From assembly GCA_047967505.1 (NCBI GenBank), contig CM106540.1: a stretch of DNA of 64,000 bases; one strand, written 5' to 3'. Position 1 is the first letter of the stretch. Every line of letters starts with the position of its first letter. The position numbers and the translations under genes were made by a program. The notes beneath the pieces are model-generated. The model worked only from the letters and a program-made list of their open reading frames with translations, did not search any database and had not been told where the DNA came from. This DNA comes from Dipteris shenzhenensis (lineage: Eukaryota > Polypodiophyta > Polypodiopsida > Gleicheniales). This document shows, one piece after another, positions 10,679-22,325 of the stretch.

Positions 10679-11485
10679 GTGATGGCTAACTTCACACAAG
10701 ATAGCTGTGCAAGTGCTTCAGATACCAATCTTCTCTCCTCACAGTTGGATTATTGTGGGACCATACATGAAATCTATGAAATTGATTTAAGACAATTTAG
10801 TATTTCTATTCTTGATGTAAAATGGTTTAGAATTATTTACAACGGTCCCCATGCTACAGTGAGGAAAGACAGTAGTGCTTTCTTTGCGATAGACTCCACC
10901 AAACTTTGGACCAATGAAAGTGATACTTTTGTTCTTGCTGAGCATTGTGAGTAGGTGCATACTAATGATTTAATTAATGGAATGATTTCATTTTTAAAGA
11001 TCAATCGGTACATTTACTTAAGCATAAATTCATATAATGGATGGCATTTGACACCCATCTTCAAAATAGGTGGTTTTTCATCCGGATCATTCTAATCCAA
11101 GATGGTGGTACGTGATCCAAGTTGCATCATGAAGTAAACAAATTTTTAAAGATAGAGATGTAGATATGAAGATGCCACTACCAATGCTGAATCCAATTGA
11201 TCCAAATGGATCTAGTGAAGAAGATGAAGATCACAATATGAGCCAAGAGGAGATGAACATAATGACATCATACGAGAGGAGGATGGAGATCGCGATATTG
11301 AGGAAGAAGATGATGATCAAGAATCACCCTACTTTATTGAAGAAGATCAAGCCTTAGGTGAACGTACAATGCTAGAGTACAATGATGATATAGGAGATCA
11401 ACTGGGTATAGAGTTGGAGATAGACTTGTTTGGCATGCAAGTCTTAGCTCACTATGAAGCCGTTGATGTAGATGCTCTTGATTGA
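10679..11485 (+). pseudogene. DUF4216 domain and acidic tail of the CACTA element
   Basis: The open frame 10679-10954 has the DUF4216 pattern: a YCGTIHEIYEIDL start, LDVKWFRI in the middle and DTFVLAEHCEQV at the end. In intact CACTA genes this domain lies C-terminal to DUF4218; its biochemical role is not known. After a gap with stops, about 11200-11485 encodes an Asp/Glu-rich tail (EEDDDQESPYFIEEDQAL, then YNDDIGDQLGIELEIDLFG) ending at a TGA near 11484. The same kind of acidic tail recurs at 32340-32480 and, inverted, at 53050-53290. Confidence 0.75.
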
Positions 11486-11639
11486 TTTTTTTCATCCCAA
11501 ACTTGGACATGAATATATGAGCTTCAAACTTAATGTACATGCTCTTGTAATTTTAATCTTTCAAAGGATCAAACATGTATGAAAAGAAATTTTTTTTGTC
11601 ATTAGGAAACACTCTCTATTAAAGGTCAGTATAGGAAAG

Positions 11640-11827
11640 CTTCACAGAGTTAGTATATACCGACCATTACACTTTTGTTATTAGTCGGTACATTCTGACC
11701 TTATGAGTCGATACATATCAATAATTAACACTTCTGTCAAAGATTGGTATATATTGACCTTATTAATCACACCATACATACCAACGATTAGCGCACCGCA
11801 ACCTTATGATTCGATACATATCAATAG
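11640..11827. repeat. right subterminal repeats of the CACTA element
   Basis: TAGTATATACCGACC, TAGTCGGTACATTCTGACC, GAGTCGATACATATCAA and TTGGTATATATTGACC are spaced by about 30-50 bases. They are related to the motifs at 7200-7300. Confidence 0.55.
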
Positions 11828-12852
11828 GTGGTATTGAAATGTTTTCAATGAGGCACACCCATCCGATAAGTACTTGGTCAGATAACACACCTAATGGCGT
11901 GTTTTTTTGAAGATGTCCATATCACTAGGGAAAAAATGGTGTATAATGTGTGATCGACCATGCAAATCATATCTGATGGTGGCAATACTTTGCACGCACC
12001 TCAATGTAGTTGAAATGGACTTCTGTGTAAAGTGGAGCCCCCATCCGATAAGTACTTATTTGAATAACACACCTACGGCCATGTTTTTATATGGTTGTGC
12101 ATGACACAAAGGCAAAAACGATGTTTTATGCTTGATCAACAATGCAAAGCATATTCGATGGGCACAATACTTTGCACACATCTTCAACTAGGTGGAATTG
12201 ACTTACATGCAAAGTGGCATTCCCATCGCATAAGTACTTGATCGGATAACACACCTAGCAGTGTGTTTTTTTACGGAAGTGCATGACACCAAGGCAAAAA
12301 TCGTATTTAATGCTCGATCGACCATGCAAAGCATATCCGATGGGAATTATACTTTTCCTACACCTTAACATAGGTGGTAATGAAATGTTCTCAAATATAA
12401 TGTATAATCGACCATGTACAGCATATCCGATGGTGACAATACTTTGCACTCATCTCAATCTAGTTGAAATGGACTTGTGTGCAAACTGAAGCCCCCATCC
12501 GATAAGTACTTGTTTGAATAACACACCTAGGACCGTGTTTTTTCATGGTTGTGCATGACACTAAGGTAAAAATGGTGTTTTATGCTTGATCGACAATGCA
12601 AAGCATATCCGATGGGCACAATACTTTGCACACACCTTCAACTAGGTGGAATTGACTTACATGCAAAGTGGCACACCCATCCCATAAGTGCTTGATCGGA
12701 TAACATACCTAGCAACGTGTTTTTTTACGGATGTGCATGACACTAGAGCAAAAATAGTATTTAATGCTCGATCGACCATGCAAAGGATATCCGATGGGCA
12801 CAACACTTTTCATATGCCTCAACCTAGGTGTTATTGAAATGTTCTCAAAGAG
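11828..12852. repeat. 182-bp satellite, array part 1
   Basis: Five to six tandem monomers of 182 bases, marked by ATAAGTACTTG...GATAACACACCTA...GTGTTTTTT...GATCGACCATGCAAAGCATA. Anchors (AAGTACTT or its AAGTGCTT variant) at 11868, 12050, 12232, 12504 and 12686 give 182-base steps, except where about 90 bases were lost near 12395. Three monomer types (GGTCAGATAAC, GTTTGAATAAC, GATCGGATAAC) alternate as in part 2. The array is cut after TCTCAAAGAG at 12852 by the large insertion. Confidence 0.92.
12843..12852. repeat. left target-site duplication
   Basis: TCTCAAAGAG is repeated at 24455-24464. In undisturbed satellite units this sequence occurs once, followed by GCACACCC. Here it is followed by AAGCAGTCG, and the array resumes at the second copy. 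Confidence 0.85.
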
Positions 12853-12912
12853 AAGCAGTCGATAGAGCGAGCGAGGAAAAGCGAGTGGGCCCAAAAAAGC
12901 GAGCGAGCTTTT
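12853..12912 (+). repeat. left terminal inverted repeat of the 11.6-kb insertion
   Basis: Rich in GCGAGC words (AGAGCGAGCGAGG, AAAAGCGAGTGGG, AAAAAAGCGAGCGAGC), pairing with 24395-24454. Confidence 0.65.
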
Positions 12913-13500
12913 CTGCAATTTCCTTATCGAGGTACTCAACATAGCTTTGTGGAAACCACTATTTGGGAAGATTCTCGAAAATAAAACTTATGTTACTATG
13001 TGTAACTATACCAATATTGCGAATTATAGTCTACCTTAACTTCCAATTGGAGACATACTCACATTATGCAACAATAATATGTGGGTTTGAAAGAAACCGA
13101 ATTTCCACTCCAAAGAGGATTCCATTACTGATACAATAAATCTTTTGCATTTGAAATGGGTCTTATTATCAAACTCCTTCAATAATCAAAACAAATGTGT
13201 TGCTTGATATGTTGAACTTAGTAACGTAAACATCACTTCACCCATATGCGGGGAAAAAAAATTGTCTGTAGACTTCATAGCATGGGATTGCATCAACACT
13301 TATAACATTCAAAATGGTTCTTCTTATTAAAAGTGTTATCAACCATGAAAGAAAATGTTTAAAAACAGTTCACCCATATGTTGAAAAACCCAAGTGTCAT
13401 TTATGACATTCAAAATTGTTCTTGCAACCATCCTGTAGTTCCTAGAGATTTTGCCCATACTTCCAACCCCTTCCCTTCAACCACTAAGAGGTATCTAATA
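12913..13500. other. no gene seen
   Basis: AT-rich unique DNA inside the insertion. There is no family resemblance in any frame. Confidence 0.5.
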
Positions 13501-13504
13501 GTTT

Positions 13505-13865
13505 TATAGAACACTTGAGATATCATCACCTCCTAATACAAAACCATTATTACTATTTGTAGAACACTTGAGATATCATCACCTCTTAATACAAGACCAT
13601 TCTTACTATTTGTAGAACACTTGAGATATCATCACTCCTTCCCTTTAGCCACTAAGAGGTACCTAATACTTTTGTAGAACACTTGAACCATTCTTACTAT
13701 TTGTAGAACACTTGAGATATCATCACCTTTTAATACAAAACCATTCTTACGGTTTGTATAACACTTGAGATATCATCATCTCTTAATATAAGACCATTCT
13801 TAGTATTTGTAGATCACTTTAGATATCATCGCCTCTTAATACAAGACCATTCTTACTATTTGAGA
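13505..13865. repeat. 53-bp minisatellite
   Basis: Six to seven copies of a unit starting TAGAACACTTGAGATATCAT and ending CATTCTTACTATTTG (53 bases). One copy is interrupted by a second copy of the CCCTTTAGCCACTAAGAGGT sequence that also precedes the array. Confidence 0.85.
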
Positions 13866-13914
13866 GATTAATGGATTAAAGGTTTGAAGCTCATAGGAGA
13901 CGAAGGAAGAGAAA

Positions 13915-14078
13915 GTCAGTTTCAACATGAGGACAATAAAACTAATTGGAATATTTTGACTTATGTATTATACCTTTTTGAAGACTATGAATTTAAGTCA
14001 GTTTCAGCATTAGGATGATAAAACTAATTAGAATATTTTGACTTATGTATTATATATTTTTGAAGACTATGAATTTTA
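13915..14078. repeat. about 82-bp tandem duplication
   Basis: GTCAGTTTCAACATGAGGAC...GAAGACTATGAATTT is repeated once with a few substitutions. Confidence 0.8.
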
Positions 14079-16060
14079 ATGAGGAGAGGCACGCACACTA
14101 CTTAGTAAATACACTAGTACTACTACTATCCTACGACTATTAAGCCTAGTAGCACCAGTGTGATTTTGAGCCTTGTATCAACCTTTTGATAATTTTCTTT
14201 CATCGTTAGTGCAATAGAAATTATTCCTTCTATCAGAAGAATCTTGCCAAATTTATTCAAAGTGATGATTTTGTAGTCTACATCCACTATCCTCTGACTC
14301 TCAAAAATATATTAAATGTGAGCACCCATTTATCTTGTATGATCAACCCTAGACTATGCTGCGATAGGACATTACTAGAACAAAAAAAATATGAATTGAT
14401 ATGGCGAAGTTCGGTGTGAAATAACCAAATTAAGGATTTAATAAGAAAGAAAACAATCAGAATCAATAGGCTATTCAATGGCTCAAATCTGCATAGAAAT
14501 TATAATGTGCCTCCCAACTCTTATGCATTCCAGCTCCTCATGTTTGACAAGAATGCAAACAATAATGAAATCACATTATCTTTAGTTTCAAAGTAAGCAA
14601 AGCACCAAAAATAAATGCAAACATATTGGATGAGGAATAAATAGGTATAGATATAGATAGACCTATATATATGCATTCATAGATATAATGATGATTAAAG
14701 TTGGATGGTCGTAATAATATTATGTGTACTATCATTGGGATTAGGACTACTATTGGTAATATTGTATGTAGTAGTAGGAGAACTACCATTAAGGAACACT
14801 CAAATAAAATTACTAATGGTGGTGATAAAACTACCACTAGTAGTTTGGTAATTACCCCTAACATCTACAACAAATATTTGATGGGTAGCTAGTATTAGGT
14901 CAAAAGGCCCCAATTGTGCTATAATAATGGACCAAAAAAGGGAGTGCTATAGCATCACCTAAGGGTTACTTTTTATCCATGAAAGAAACAAGTTGGTGCA
15001 ACCTAGGTCATACAGATCTAGGTCATGTGGAGTGGTTCGCGTCTCTTTCCTTGACAAAAAAGTTACACTACCTTTGATAGTAACTACAAAGATTGCTGCC
15101 ATAGTGCCGTAGAGTAGCCCCTAGGTTGCACCATCATCCTTTTTTGCTTTTGAGCCATTAAGTTTGATCCACTGATTTTATGTAGAATTATTCTACTATA
15201 TGTTCACATGTCCTTAATAGGATCTTGATATAATCCCTTCCATTGTAAGTACTTTTACTTTAAGTTTCACATATCCTTAACAAGCCACTAGGCTTCAACA
15301 CAGATTCATTCTTATGTTTCAAGCCTCAAAATCAAACACCCTTGTAAAAGGGATAATGTATTAAAGCTACATTCAATCCATCAAATCTTTGAATAACAGT
15401 TCTATTGAAAATTCATGGATCATCAATAGGATTTCATCCATTATATGTTCATTTGTCTTTAATAGTATGTCTAAAAATTCATGTATCTTCAATATTATTT
15501 CTCTCACGTGTTCCAATATCTTCAAAAGGATACCTTTATTTATGTCCAAACTTGAGCATTGATTTGTATTTATCAAACACAATTTCTTCTTTAGAATGAA
15601 ATTTTTTCGCCAAAAGTGGGCCAAATGTAAGGTCTTTCCACATATTCTTAAGAATGAAAATTTTGGCCTTATGTTGGCAAGTCTATGGAATGAGGGTAAG
15701 GCCAAAGTCTCTGATACGGTGCATTAGGTCTTGATTAATTCTTCTTTAGGTTTGAATATTTAATGCATTAACTTCACGACTATTATCTATGCTTGAACTT
15801 GTAATGTATTAATTTCATGACTTAGGATTTTATGAAGTTATATCTAACATGTCCCAAATTTAATGGAAATTAATATCCTACATAACACAACAAAGTATCA
15901 TCATATCCCTTCCCAAAATCAATGCTACCTAGCAACTCTCCTGGCATTTTCACTGCCTTGCATTTGAGTTAGCTATGATGAAGAATGTTGCCTGCCTTTG
16001 GAACCTCTTAGAGTTACCGTTAGCATGATCTAATTTCATGTACCCCAAAACTTGAGACTT
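14079..16060. other. no gene seen
   Basis: AT-rich unique DNA. Short open frames (for example 110 codons on the minus strand at 15373-15705, Leu/Ile/Lys-rich) lack any recognisable domain and look like chance. Confidence 0.5.
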
Positions 16061-16548
16061 GGAGATTCCCATATCACACCAGCGGTAGCTATCTTGTCCA
16101 CTCTCAATGCTAGTAAGAGCTAGGCCCCATAGACCGGTAAAAGAAGTCTTTTTGGAGGTTCAATTTTTTCCCTCCGTCTTCTGCAGGCCCCATGATAAAA
16201 TAGGATATATTCATCACCCTACATTTAATGCAAGAATTGACACAACTTTTTTGGACTTGACTATGTAGTTTACATCTCAAACTTGGTGCTAAAATTGCCG
16301 ACTGGGAGATTCCCATATCACACCAATGGTAGCTGTCTTGTCCACTCTCAACACTAGTAAGAGCCGGTCCCCATAGACCGGTAAAAGAAGTCTTTTTGGA
16401 GGTTTTTTGCCTCCGTCTTCTCCGGCCCCATGACGGAATAGGATATATTCACCACCCTACATTTAATGCAAGAATTGACAACTTTTTTTCGACATGACTA
16501 TGCAGCTTACATCCCAAAATTGGTGCTAAAATTGCATACCAGGCATCT
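16061..16548. repeat. 244-bp tandem duplication
   Basis: GGAGATTCCCATATCACACC begins at 16061 and again at 16305. The copies share most bases, including the CCATAGACCGGTAAAAGAAG segment and the TTTAATGCAAGAATTGACA segment. Confidence 0.85.
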
Positions 16549-16667
16549 CCATTTGCGGGGGGGTGTCCCTAGCAACCCCTTGGACTTGCTCTATTTGTCT
16601 AGTTGTGTCTCTCCACAAAAATCGGAGTGGGGCCTATTTTCCCCATCTAGTAAAACTATATGCATCA

Positions 16668-16698
<31 letters not shown>

Positions 16699-17017
16699 TG
16701 TATGTATGCATGCATGCATGCATCCATGAATGTATGTACACACACACACACATGTATGTAAGTATGTGTACTAAAACTACTTAAACTATATGCATCAAAT
16801 AATGTTGTTGATCAATTTTTGGCATAGCCCACCAAAATCAAGACCCCCATTGCAAAGAAAGGTAAGGAACACAAGTGCTTGTTCTTATGCTCATGAAACA
16901 ACAAAATGCATGACATAGGCAACCAATGGGATCTTACTTTTGATGTTTGTATGTATGTATGTATATATGTATGTACATACATACATGCATACATATATAT
17001 ATATATGTGTGTATATA

Positions 17018-17053
<36 letters not shown>

Positions 17054-17249
17054 TGTATGTGTGTGTGTATGTATGTATGTATGTACGTATATATATGTGT
17101 ATATGTATATGTTGATGCATATATGTATATATTGATGCATACAATTTTGATATATGGAGAAAATGGACATGAAAACCATCTAAATTGGTTCTTGTCGTTC
17201 GATTTGATATATGACATGATCCTATTTGGATTTGTAAGTCTAAAGATAT

Positions 17250-17480
17250 GGGGTCCTACTTTTAGGGCCTGAATGCCTAAAATAGGCAGCGCGTTAACGC
17301 GCTGTCTATTTCATGCATTTAGGCCTCAAAACTAGGACCCCATTGGGTTGCCAATGGGGTCCTAGTTTTGAGGCCTAGCAACCCAATGGGGTCCTAGTTT
17401 TGAGGCCTAAATGCATGAAATAGACAGCGCGTTAACGCGCTGCCTATTTTAGGCATTCAGGCCCTAAAAGTAGTACCCCG
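17250..17480. repeat. unit 1 paired palindromes
   Basis: Two hairpins centred at about 17296 and 17433, each with roughly 40-base arms (GGGCCTGAATGCCTAAAATA...TATTTCATGCATTTAGGCC). Between them are two direct copies of CAATGGGGTCCTAGTTTTGA, apparently a small local duplication. Confidence 0.85.
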
Positions 17481-17782
17481 TATCTTTGGACTTGCATATG
17501 CAAATGGGGTAATGTCATATATCAAATCGAACGGCAAGATCCAATTTAGATGGTTTTCATGTCCATTTTCTCCATCAACCAAAACTATATTCATCAAATA
17601 ATGTTGTTGATCAATTTTTGGCATACCCCCCGAAAATCAAGACCCCCATTGCAAAGAAAGGTAAAGAACACAAGTGCTTGTTCTTATGCTCATGAGACAA
17701 CAAAATGCATTCATGACATGGGAAACCAATGGGGTCTTACTTTTGATGTTTGTATGTATGTATGTATGTATATATATGCATG

Positions 17783-17849
<67 letters not shown>

Positions 17850-18477
17850 ATGTTGATGCATATATGTATATATTGATGCATACAATTTTGATATATGGAG
17901 AAAATGGACATGAAAACCATCTAAACTGGTTCTTGCCATTTGATTTGATATATGACATGACCCCATTTGGATTTGTAAGCCCAAAGATACGGGGTCCTAC
18001 TTTTAGGGCCTGAATGCTTAAAATAGGCAGCGCGTTAACGCGCTGCCTATTTCAAGCATTCAGGCCCTAAAAGTAGGACCCCATTGGCAACACAATGGGG
18101 TCCTACTTTTGAGGCCTAAATGCATGAAATAGGGAGCGCGTTAACGCGCTGCCTATTTTAGGCATTTCGGCCCTAAAAGTAGCACCCCACATATTTGGAC
18201 TTGCATATCCGAATGGGGTCATGTCATATATCAAATCGAATGGCAAGATCCAATTTAGATGGTTTTCATGTCCATTTTCTCCATCAACTAAAACTATATT
18301 CATCAAATAATGGTGTTTATCAATTTTTGGCATACCTCCCCCAAAATCAAGACCCCCATTGCAAAGAAAGGTAAGGAACACAAGTGCTTGTTCTTATGCT
18401 CATGAGACAACAAAATGCATGAAATAGGCAACCAATGGGGTCTTAATTTTGCTGTATGTATGTAATTATGTATATAT

Positions 18478-18510
18478 GTATGTATATACATACATATATA
18501 TCTATATGTG

Positions 18511-18569
<59 letters not shown>

Positions 18570-18590
18570 GTATATGTATATGTATATGTT
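18478..18590. repeat. (GT)n / (AT)n microsatellite in unit 3
   Basis: ATATATGTGTGTGTG about 28 bases long followed by (TA)n. It replaces the ATGT/ACAT tracts present at this place in units 1, 2, 4 and 5. A similar GT tract occurs in unit 6 at about 20610-20650. Confidence 0.9.
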
Positions 18591-19247
18591 GATGCATATA
18601 TGTATATATTGATGTATATATTGATGCATACAATTTTGATATATGGAGAAAATGGACATAAAAACCATTTAAATTGGCTCTTGTCGTTCGATTTGATATA
18701 TGACATGATCCCATTTGGATTTGTAAGTCCAAAGATATGGGGTCCTACTTTTAGGGCCTGAATGCCTAAAATAGGCAGCGCATTAACGCGCTACCTATTT
18801 CATGCATTTAGGCCTCCAAAGTAGGACCCCATTGGCAACACAATGGGGTCCTAGTTTTGAGGCCTAAATGCATGAAATAGACAACGCATTAACGCACTGC
18901 CTATTTTAGGCATTCAGGCCCTAAAAGTAGTACCCCGTATCTTTGGACTTGCATATCCAAATGGGGTCATGTCATATATCAAATCGAACGGCAAGATCCA
19001 ATTTAGATGGTTTGCATGTCCATTTTCTCCATCAACTAAAACTATATTCATCAAATAATTTTGTTGATCAATTTTTGGCATATCCCCCCAAAATCAAGAC
19101 CCCCATTGCAAAGAAAGGTAAAGAACACAAGTGCTTGTTCTTATGCTCATGAGACAACAAAATGCATGACATGGGAAACCAATGGGGTCTTACTTTTGAT
19201 GTTTGTATGTATGTATGTATGTATATATATGCATGTACATACATACA

Positions 19248-19308
<61 letters not shown>

Positions 19309-19954
19309 ATGTTGATGCATATATGTATATATTGATGCATAAAATTTTGATATATGGAGAAAATGGACATGAAAATCATCTAAACTGGCTCTTGCCGTTT
19401 GATTTGATATATGACATGACCCCATTTGGATTTGTAAGTCCAAAGATACGGGGTCCTACTTTTAGGGCCTGAATGCCTGAAATAGGCAGCGCGTTAACGC
19501 GCTGCCTATTTCATGCATTTAGGCCTTAAAAGTAGGACCCCATTGGCAACACAATGGGGTCCTACTTTTGAGGCCTAAATGCATGAAATAGGGAGCGCGT
19601 TAACGCGCTGCCTATTTTAGGTATTCAGGCCCTAAAAGTAGTACCCCGTATCTTTGGACTTGCATATCCAAATGGGATCATGTCATATATCAAATCGAAC
19701 GGCAAGATCCACTTTAGATGGTTTTCATGTCCATTTTCTCCATCAACTAAAACTATATTCATTAAATAATGTTATTGATCAATTTTTGGCATACCCCCCC
19801 AAAATCAAGACCCCCATTGCAAAGAAAGGTAAAGAACACAAGTGCTTGTTCTTATGCTCATGAGACAACAAAATGCATGACATGGGAAACCAATGGGGTC
19901 TTACTTTTGATGTTTTTATGTATGTATGTATGTATATATATGCATGTACATACA

Positions 19955-19990
<36 letters not shown>

Positions 19991-20600
19991 TATATATGTA
20001 TGTATGTATGTATATGTTGATGCATATATGTATATATTGATGTATATATTGATGCATACAATTTTGATATATGGAGAAAATGGACATGAAAATCATCTAA
20101 ATTGGCTCTTGTCGTTTGATTTGATATATGACATGACCCCATTTAGATTTGTAAGTCCAAAGATACGGGGTCCTACTTTTTGGGCCTGAATGCTTGAAAT
20201 AGGCGGCGCGTTAACGCGCTGCCTATTTCATGCATCTAGGCCTCAAAAGTAGGACCCCATTGGTGTTGCCAATGGGGTCCTACTTTTGAGGCCTAGATGC
20301 ATGAAATAGGCAGCGCGTTAACGCGCCGCCTATTTTAGGCATTCAGACCCTAAAAGTAGCACCCTGTATCTTTGGACTTGTATATCTGAGTGGGGTCATG
20401 TCATATATCAAATCGAATGGCAAGATCTAATTTAGATGTTTTTCATGTCCATTTTCTCCATCAACTAAAACTATATTCATCAAATAATGTTGTTTATCAA
20501 TTTTTGGCATACCCCCCCCCAAAATCAAGACCCCCATTTTGCTGTATGTATGTAAGTATGTATATATGTATGTATATACATACATATATATCTATATGTG

Positions 20601-20633
<33 letters not shown>

Positions 20634-20684
20634 TTGTGTGTTTGTGTGTATACACACACACATGTATGTATGTATGTATGAATG

Positions 20685-20724
<40 letters not shown>

Positions 20725-21295
20725 CATACATATGTATATATTGATGCATATATTGATGCATATCTTGATGTATATATTTATGCATACAGTTTTGATTGAT
20801 GGAGAAAATAGGCATGAAAACCATCTAAATTGGCTCTTGCCATTCGATTTGATATAGGACATGATCCCATTGGGATTTGTAAGTCCAAAGATATGGGGTC
20901 CTACTTTTAGGGCCTGAATTCCTAAAATAGGTAGCTTGTCAATGTGCTACCTATTTCTTGCATTTAGGCCTCAAAAGTAGGACCTCATTTTGTCCTACAT
21001 GGGGTCCTACTTTTGAGGCCTAAATGTATGAAATAGGCAGCGCATTGACGCGCTGCCTATTTCAGGCATTCAAGCCCTAAAAGTAAGACCCCGTATCTTT
21101 GGAATTACAAATCCAAATGGGGTCATGTCATACATCAAATCAAATGACAAGAGCCAATTTAGATGTTTTCATGCCTATTTTATCGATTTAATAAAGGTAT
21201 ATGCATCAAATAATGTTGTTTATCAATTTTTGGCATACACCCCCAAAATCAAGACCCCTATTGGAAAGAAAGGTAAGGAACACAAGTGCTTGTTC

Positions 21296-21412
21296 TTATG
21301 TTCAGGAGACATTAAAAAAGAGGCCTGGTAGCCAAAAATGGCAGCGCATCAATGCGCTATCATTTTTGGGTTGCCAGGTCTCTTTTTGTTGTCTCACGAG
21401 CATACATATGGA
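21296..21412. repeat. imperfect hairpin of the same palindrome family
   Basis: Arms of about 53 bases: TATGTTCAGGAGACATTAAA...GGCAGCGCAT pairs with ATGCGCTATC...TTGTTGTCTC..GAGCATA. It shares the GCAGCGC-NTNAN-GCGC core but not the flanks of the array units. Confidence 0.8.
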
Positions 21413-21941
21413 GGTTATTATACAATATAACTAAGAAGTAGTATTGAAGTAGTTCTACAATTTGGATGCATTAAGAGCATTCATATAGCAAGGAAGAATA
21501 TAATAATTGAATACATTTTTTTTTCAATACATATTGCTAGTGAGACTATGAAAAAGAGGCTCTACCCCTCATGATGTCTCTGGATACAGAATATGAGATT
21601 GCTTGATGCTTGGATTGCAGCTGGAAACGTTGCGTGGGCAAAGCCACTATATGCCTCAAGTGTTGGAAATTGATGTATGGCTCAAGTGCTAGAATGTGCA
21701 AATCATGGCCAAAATCAAGACCCCTTAGAGATTCCATGAGGGCTATCCTTTAACTACTACACACATCACCTTTAGTCGAGGGCAGAACCATTCGTCATCA
21801 CAGGTAGCAAGTTCATGGGACCCCATCCCATGATCCAAGGCATTATTCAAAGGCAAAGTATTTTTGACCATTCCCAAATTGAGTTTTCCAATTCCTAATC
21901 TGATTGATTTCATTTACTGGACTTGCAATGCTTGCAATGCC
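21413..21941. other. no gene seen
   Basis: Unique AT-rich DNA between two hairpins, with short frames only. Confidence 0.5.
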
Positions 21942-22040
21942 CTTGCTTAAGCTTGAATGAGCCTCTTGATTTTGGGGGTATGATGGTCAAAGATGGCTTA
22001 ACATGCCCAAAATCAAGAGGCTCATTCAAGCTTAAGCAAG
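21942..22040. repeat. perfect 35-bp inverted repeat
   Basis: Arms 21942-21976 and 22006-22040 are exact reverse complements (left arm starts CTTGCTTAAGCTTGAATGAG and ends CTTGATTTTGGG), with a 29-base loop. Confidence 0.9.
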
Positions 22041-22049
22041 GGATTTGTA

Positions 22050-22137
22050 GGTCTTGTTTTTGGGTGGCAAAAGCACGAAAAATGAGAGCGCATTAAGGTG
22101 TTGCCATTCTTATGCTTCCCCCCTCCAAAAACAAGAC
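22050..22137. repeat. imperfect hairpin with GAGCGCATTAAGG core
   Basis: GGTCTTGTTTTTGG at the left end pairs with CCAAAAACAAGACC at the right end. The centre AATGAGAGCGCATTAAGGTG resembles the core of the array palindromes. Confidence 0.75.
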
Positions 22138-22245
22138 CCCCAAGCTATTCATTGGAGACACCAAAATGAGGAGAAGGATGACGTGAGGAGTAGAGGAGCT
22201 GGCGAATGAGGGGAGGGACAGCCTTGGAATTGCCAGCAACAAGCA

Positions 22246-22325
22246 TGATGCAAGGAGGTGAGAAGGCAAAGAAGCAAGGAGGTGAGGAGGTGAGGAAGCA
22301 AGGAGGCGAGGAGGCAAGAGGCAGT
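22246..22325. repeat. GGAGGTGAGGAAGCAA simple repeat
   Basis: Seven or so irregular copies of an 8-16-base purine-rich unit. Confidence 0.8.

Larger units (their letters stand above)
7196..11827 (+). mobile_element. CACTA (En/Spm) DNA transposon remnant
   Basis: Its extent is inferred from coding homology plus similar short repeats at both ends. GGTATATACCGAC-like words cluster at about 7203-7295 and again at about 11645-11826, as expected for subterminal transposase-binding repeats. Between them, on one strand and in the usual order, lie a transposase-associated Cys/His segment, the TNP2-type transposase (Transposase_21), a DUF4218-like segment, DUF4216 and an acidic tail. All reading frames carry stops and shifts. 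I could not find exact CACTA termini or a 3-bp target duplication. The right end runs directly into satellite sequence. Confidence 0.75.
16640..21100. repeat. six-unit array of nested palindromes and microsatellites
   Basis: Units of about 710-745 bases. Each has (i) a conserved block AAAATCAAGACCCCCATTGC...CTTATGCTCATGA, (ii) an (ATGT)n/(AT)n/(ACAT)n or (GT)n microsatellite, (iii) TTGATGCATA and a block with AAAATGGACATGAAAACCAT, and (iv) two palindromes of about 92 bases facing each other around CCATTGG. The palindrome core is GCAGCGCGTTAACGCGCTGC. Cores lie near 17288/17425, 18030/18136, 18779/18880, 19489/19596, 20206/20314 and 20935/21040. Sequences flanking the paired palindromes (TGATATATGACATGA, TCTAAATTGG) also recur as inverted copies, so each unit is a palindrome of palindromes. 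Peptides such as MYVCMYVCM from the microsatellites are not genes. Confidence 0.9.

Noticed and set aside
16900-20830. Tyr/Ile/His/Cys/Val-rich frames such as MYVCMYVCM and YIYIYIHT
   Set aside because: Products of ATGT/ACAT/AT microsatellites.
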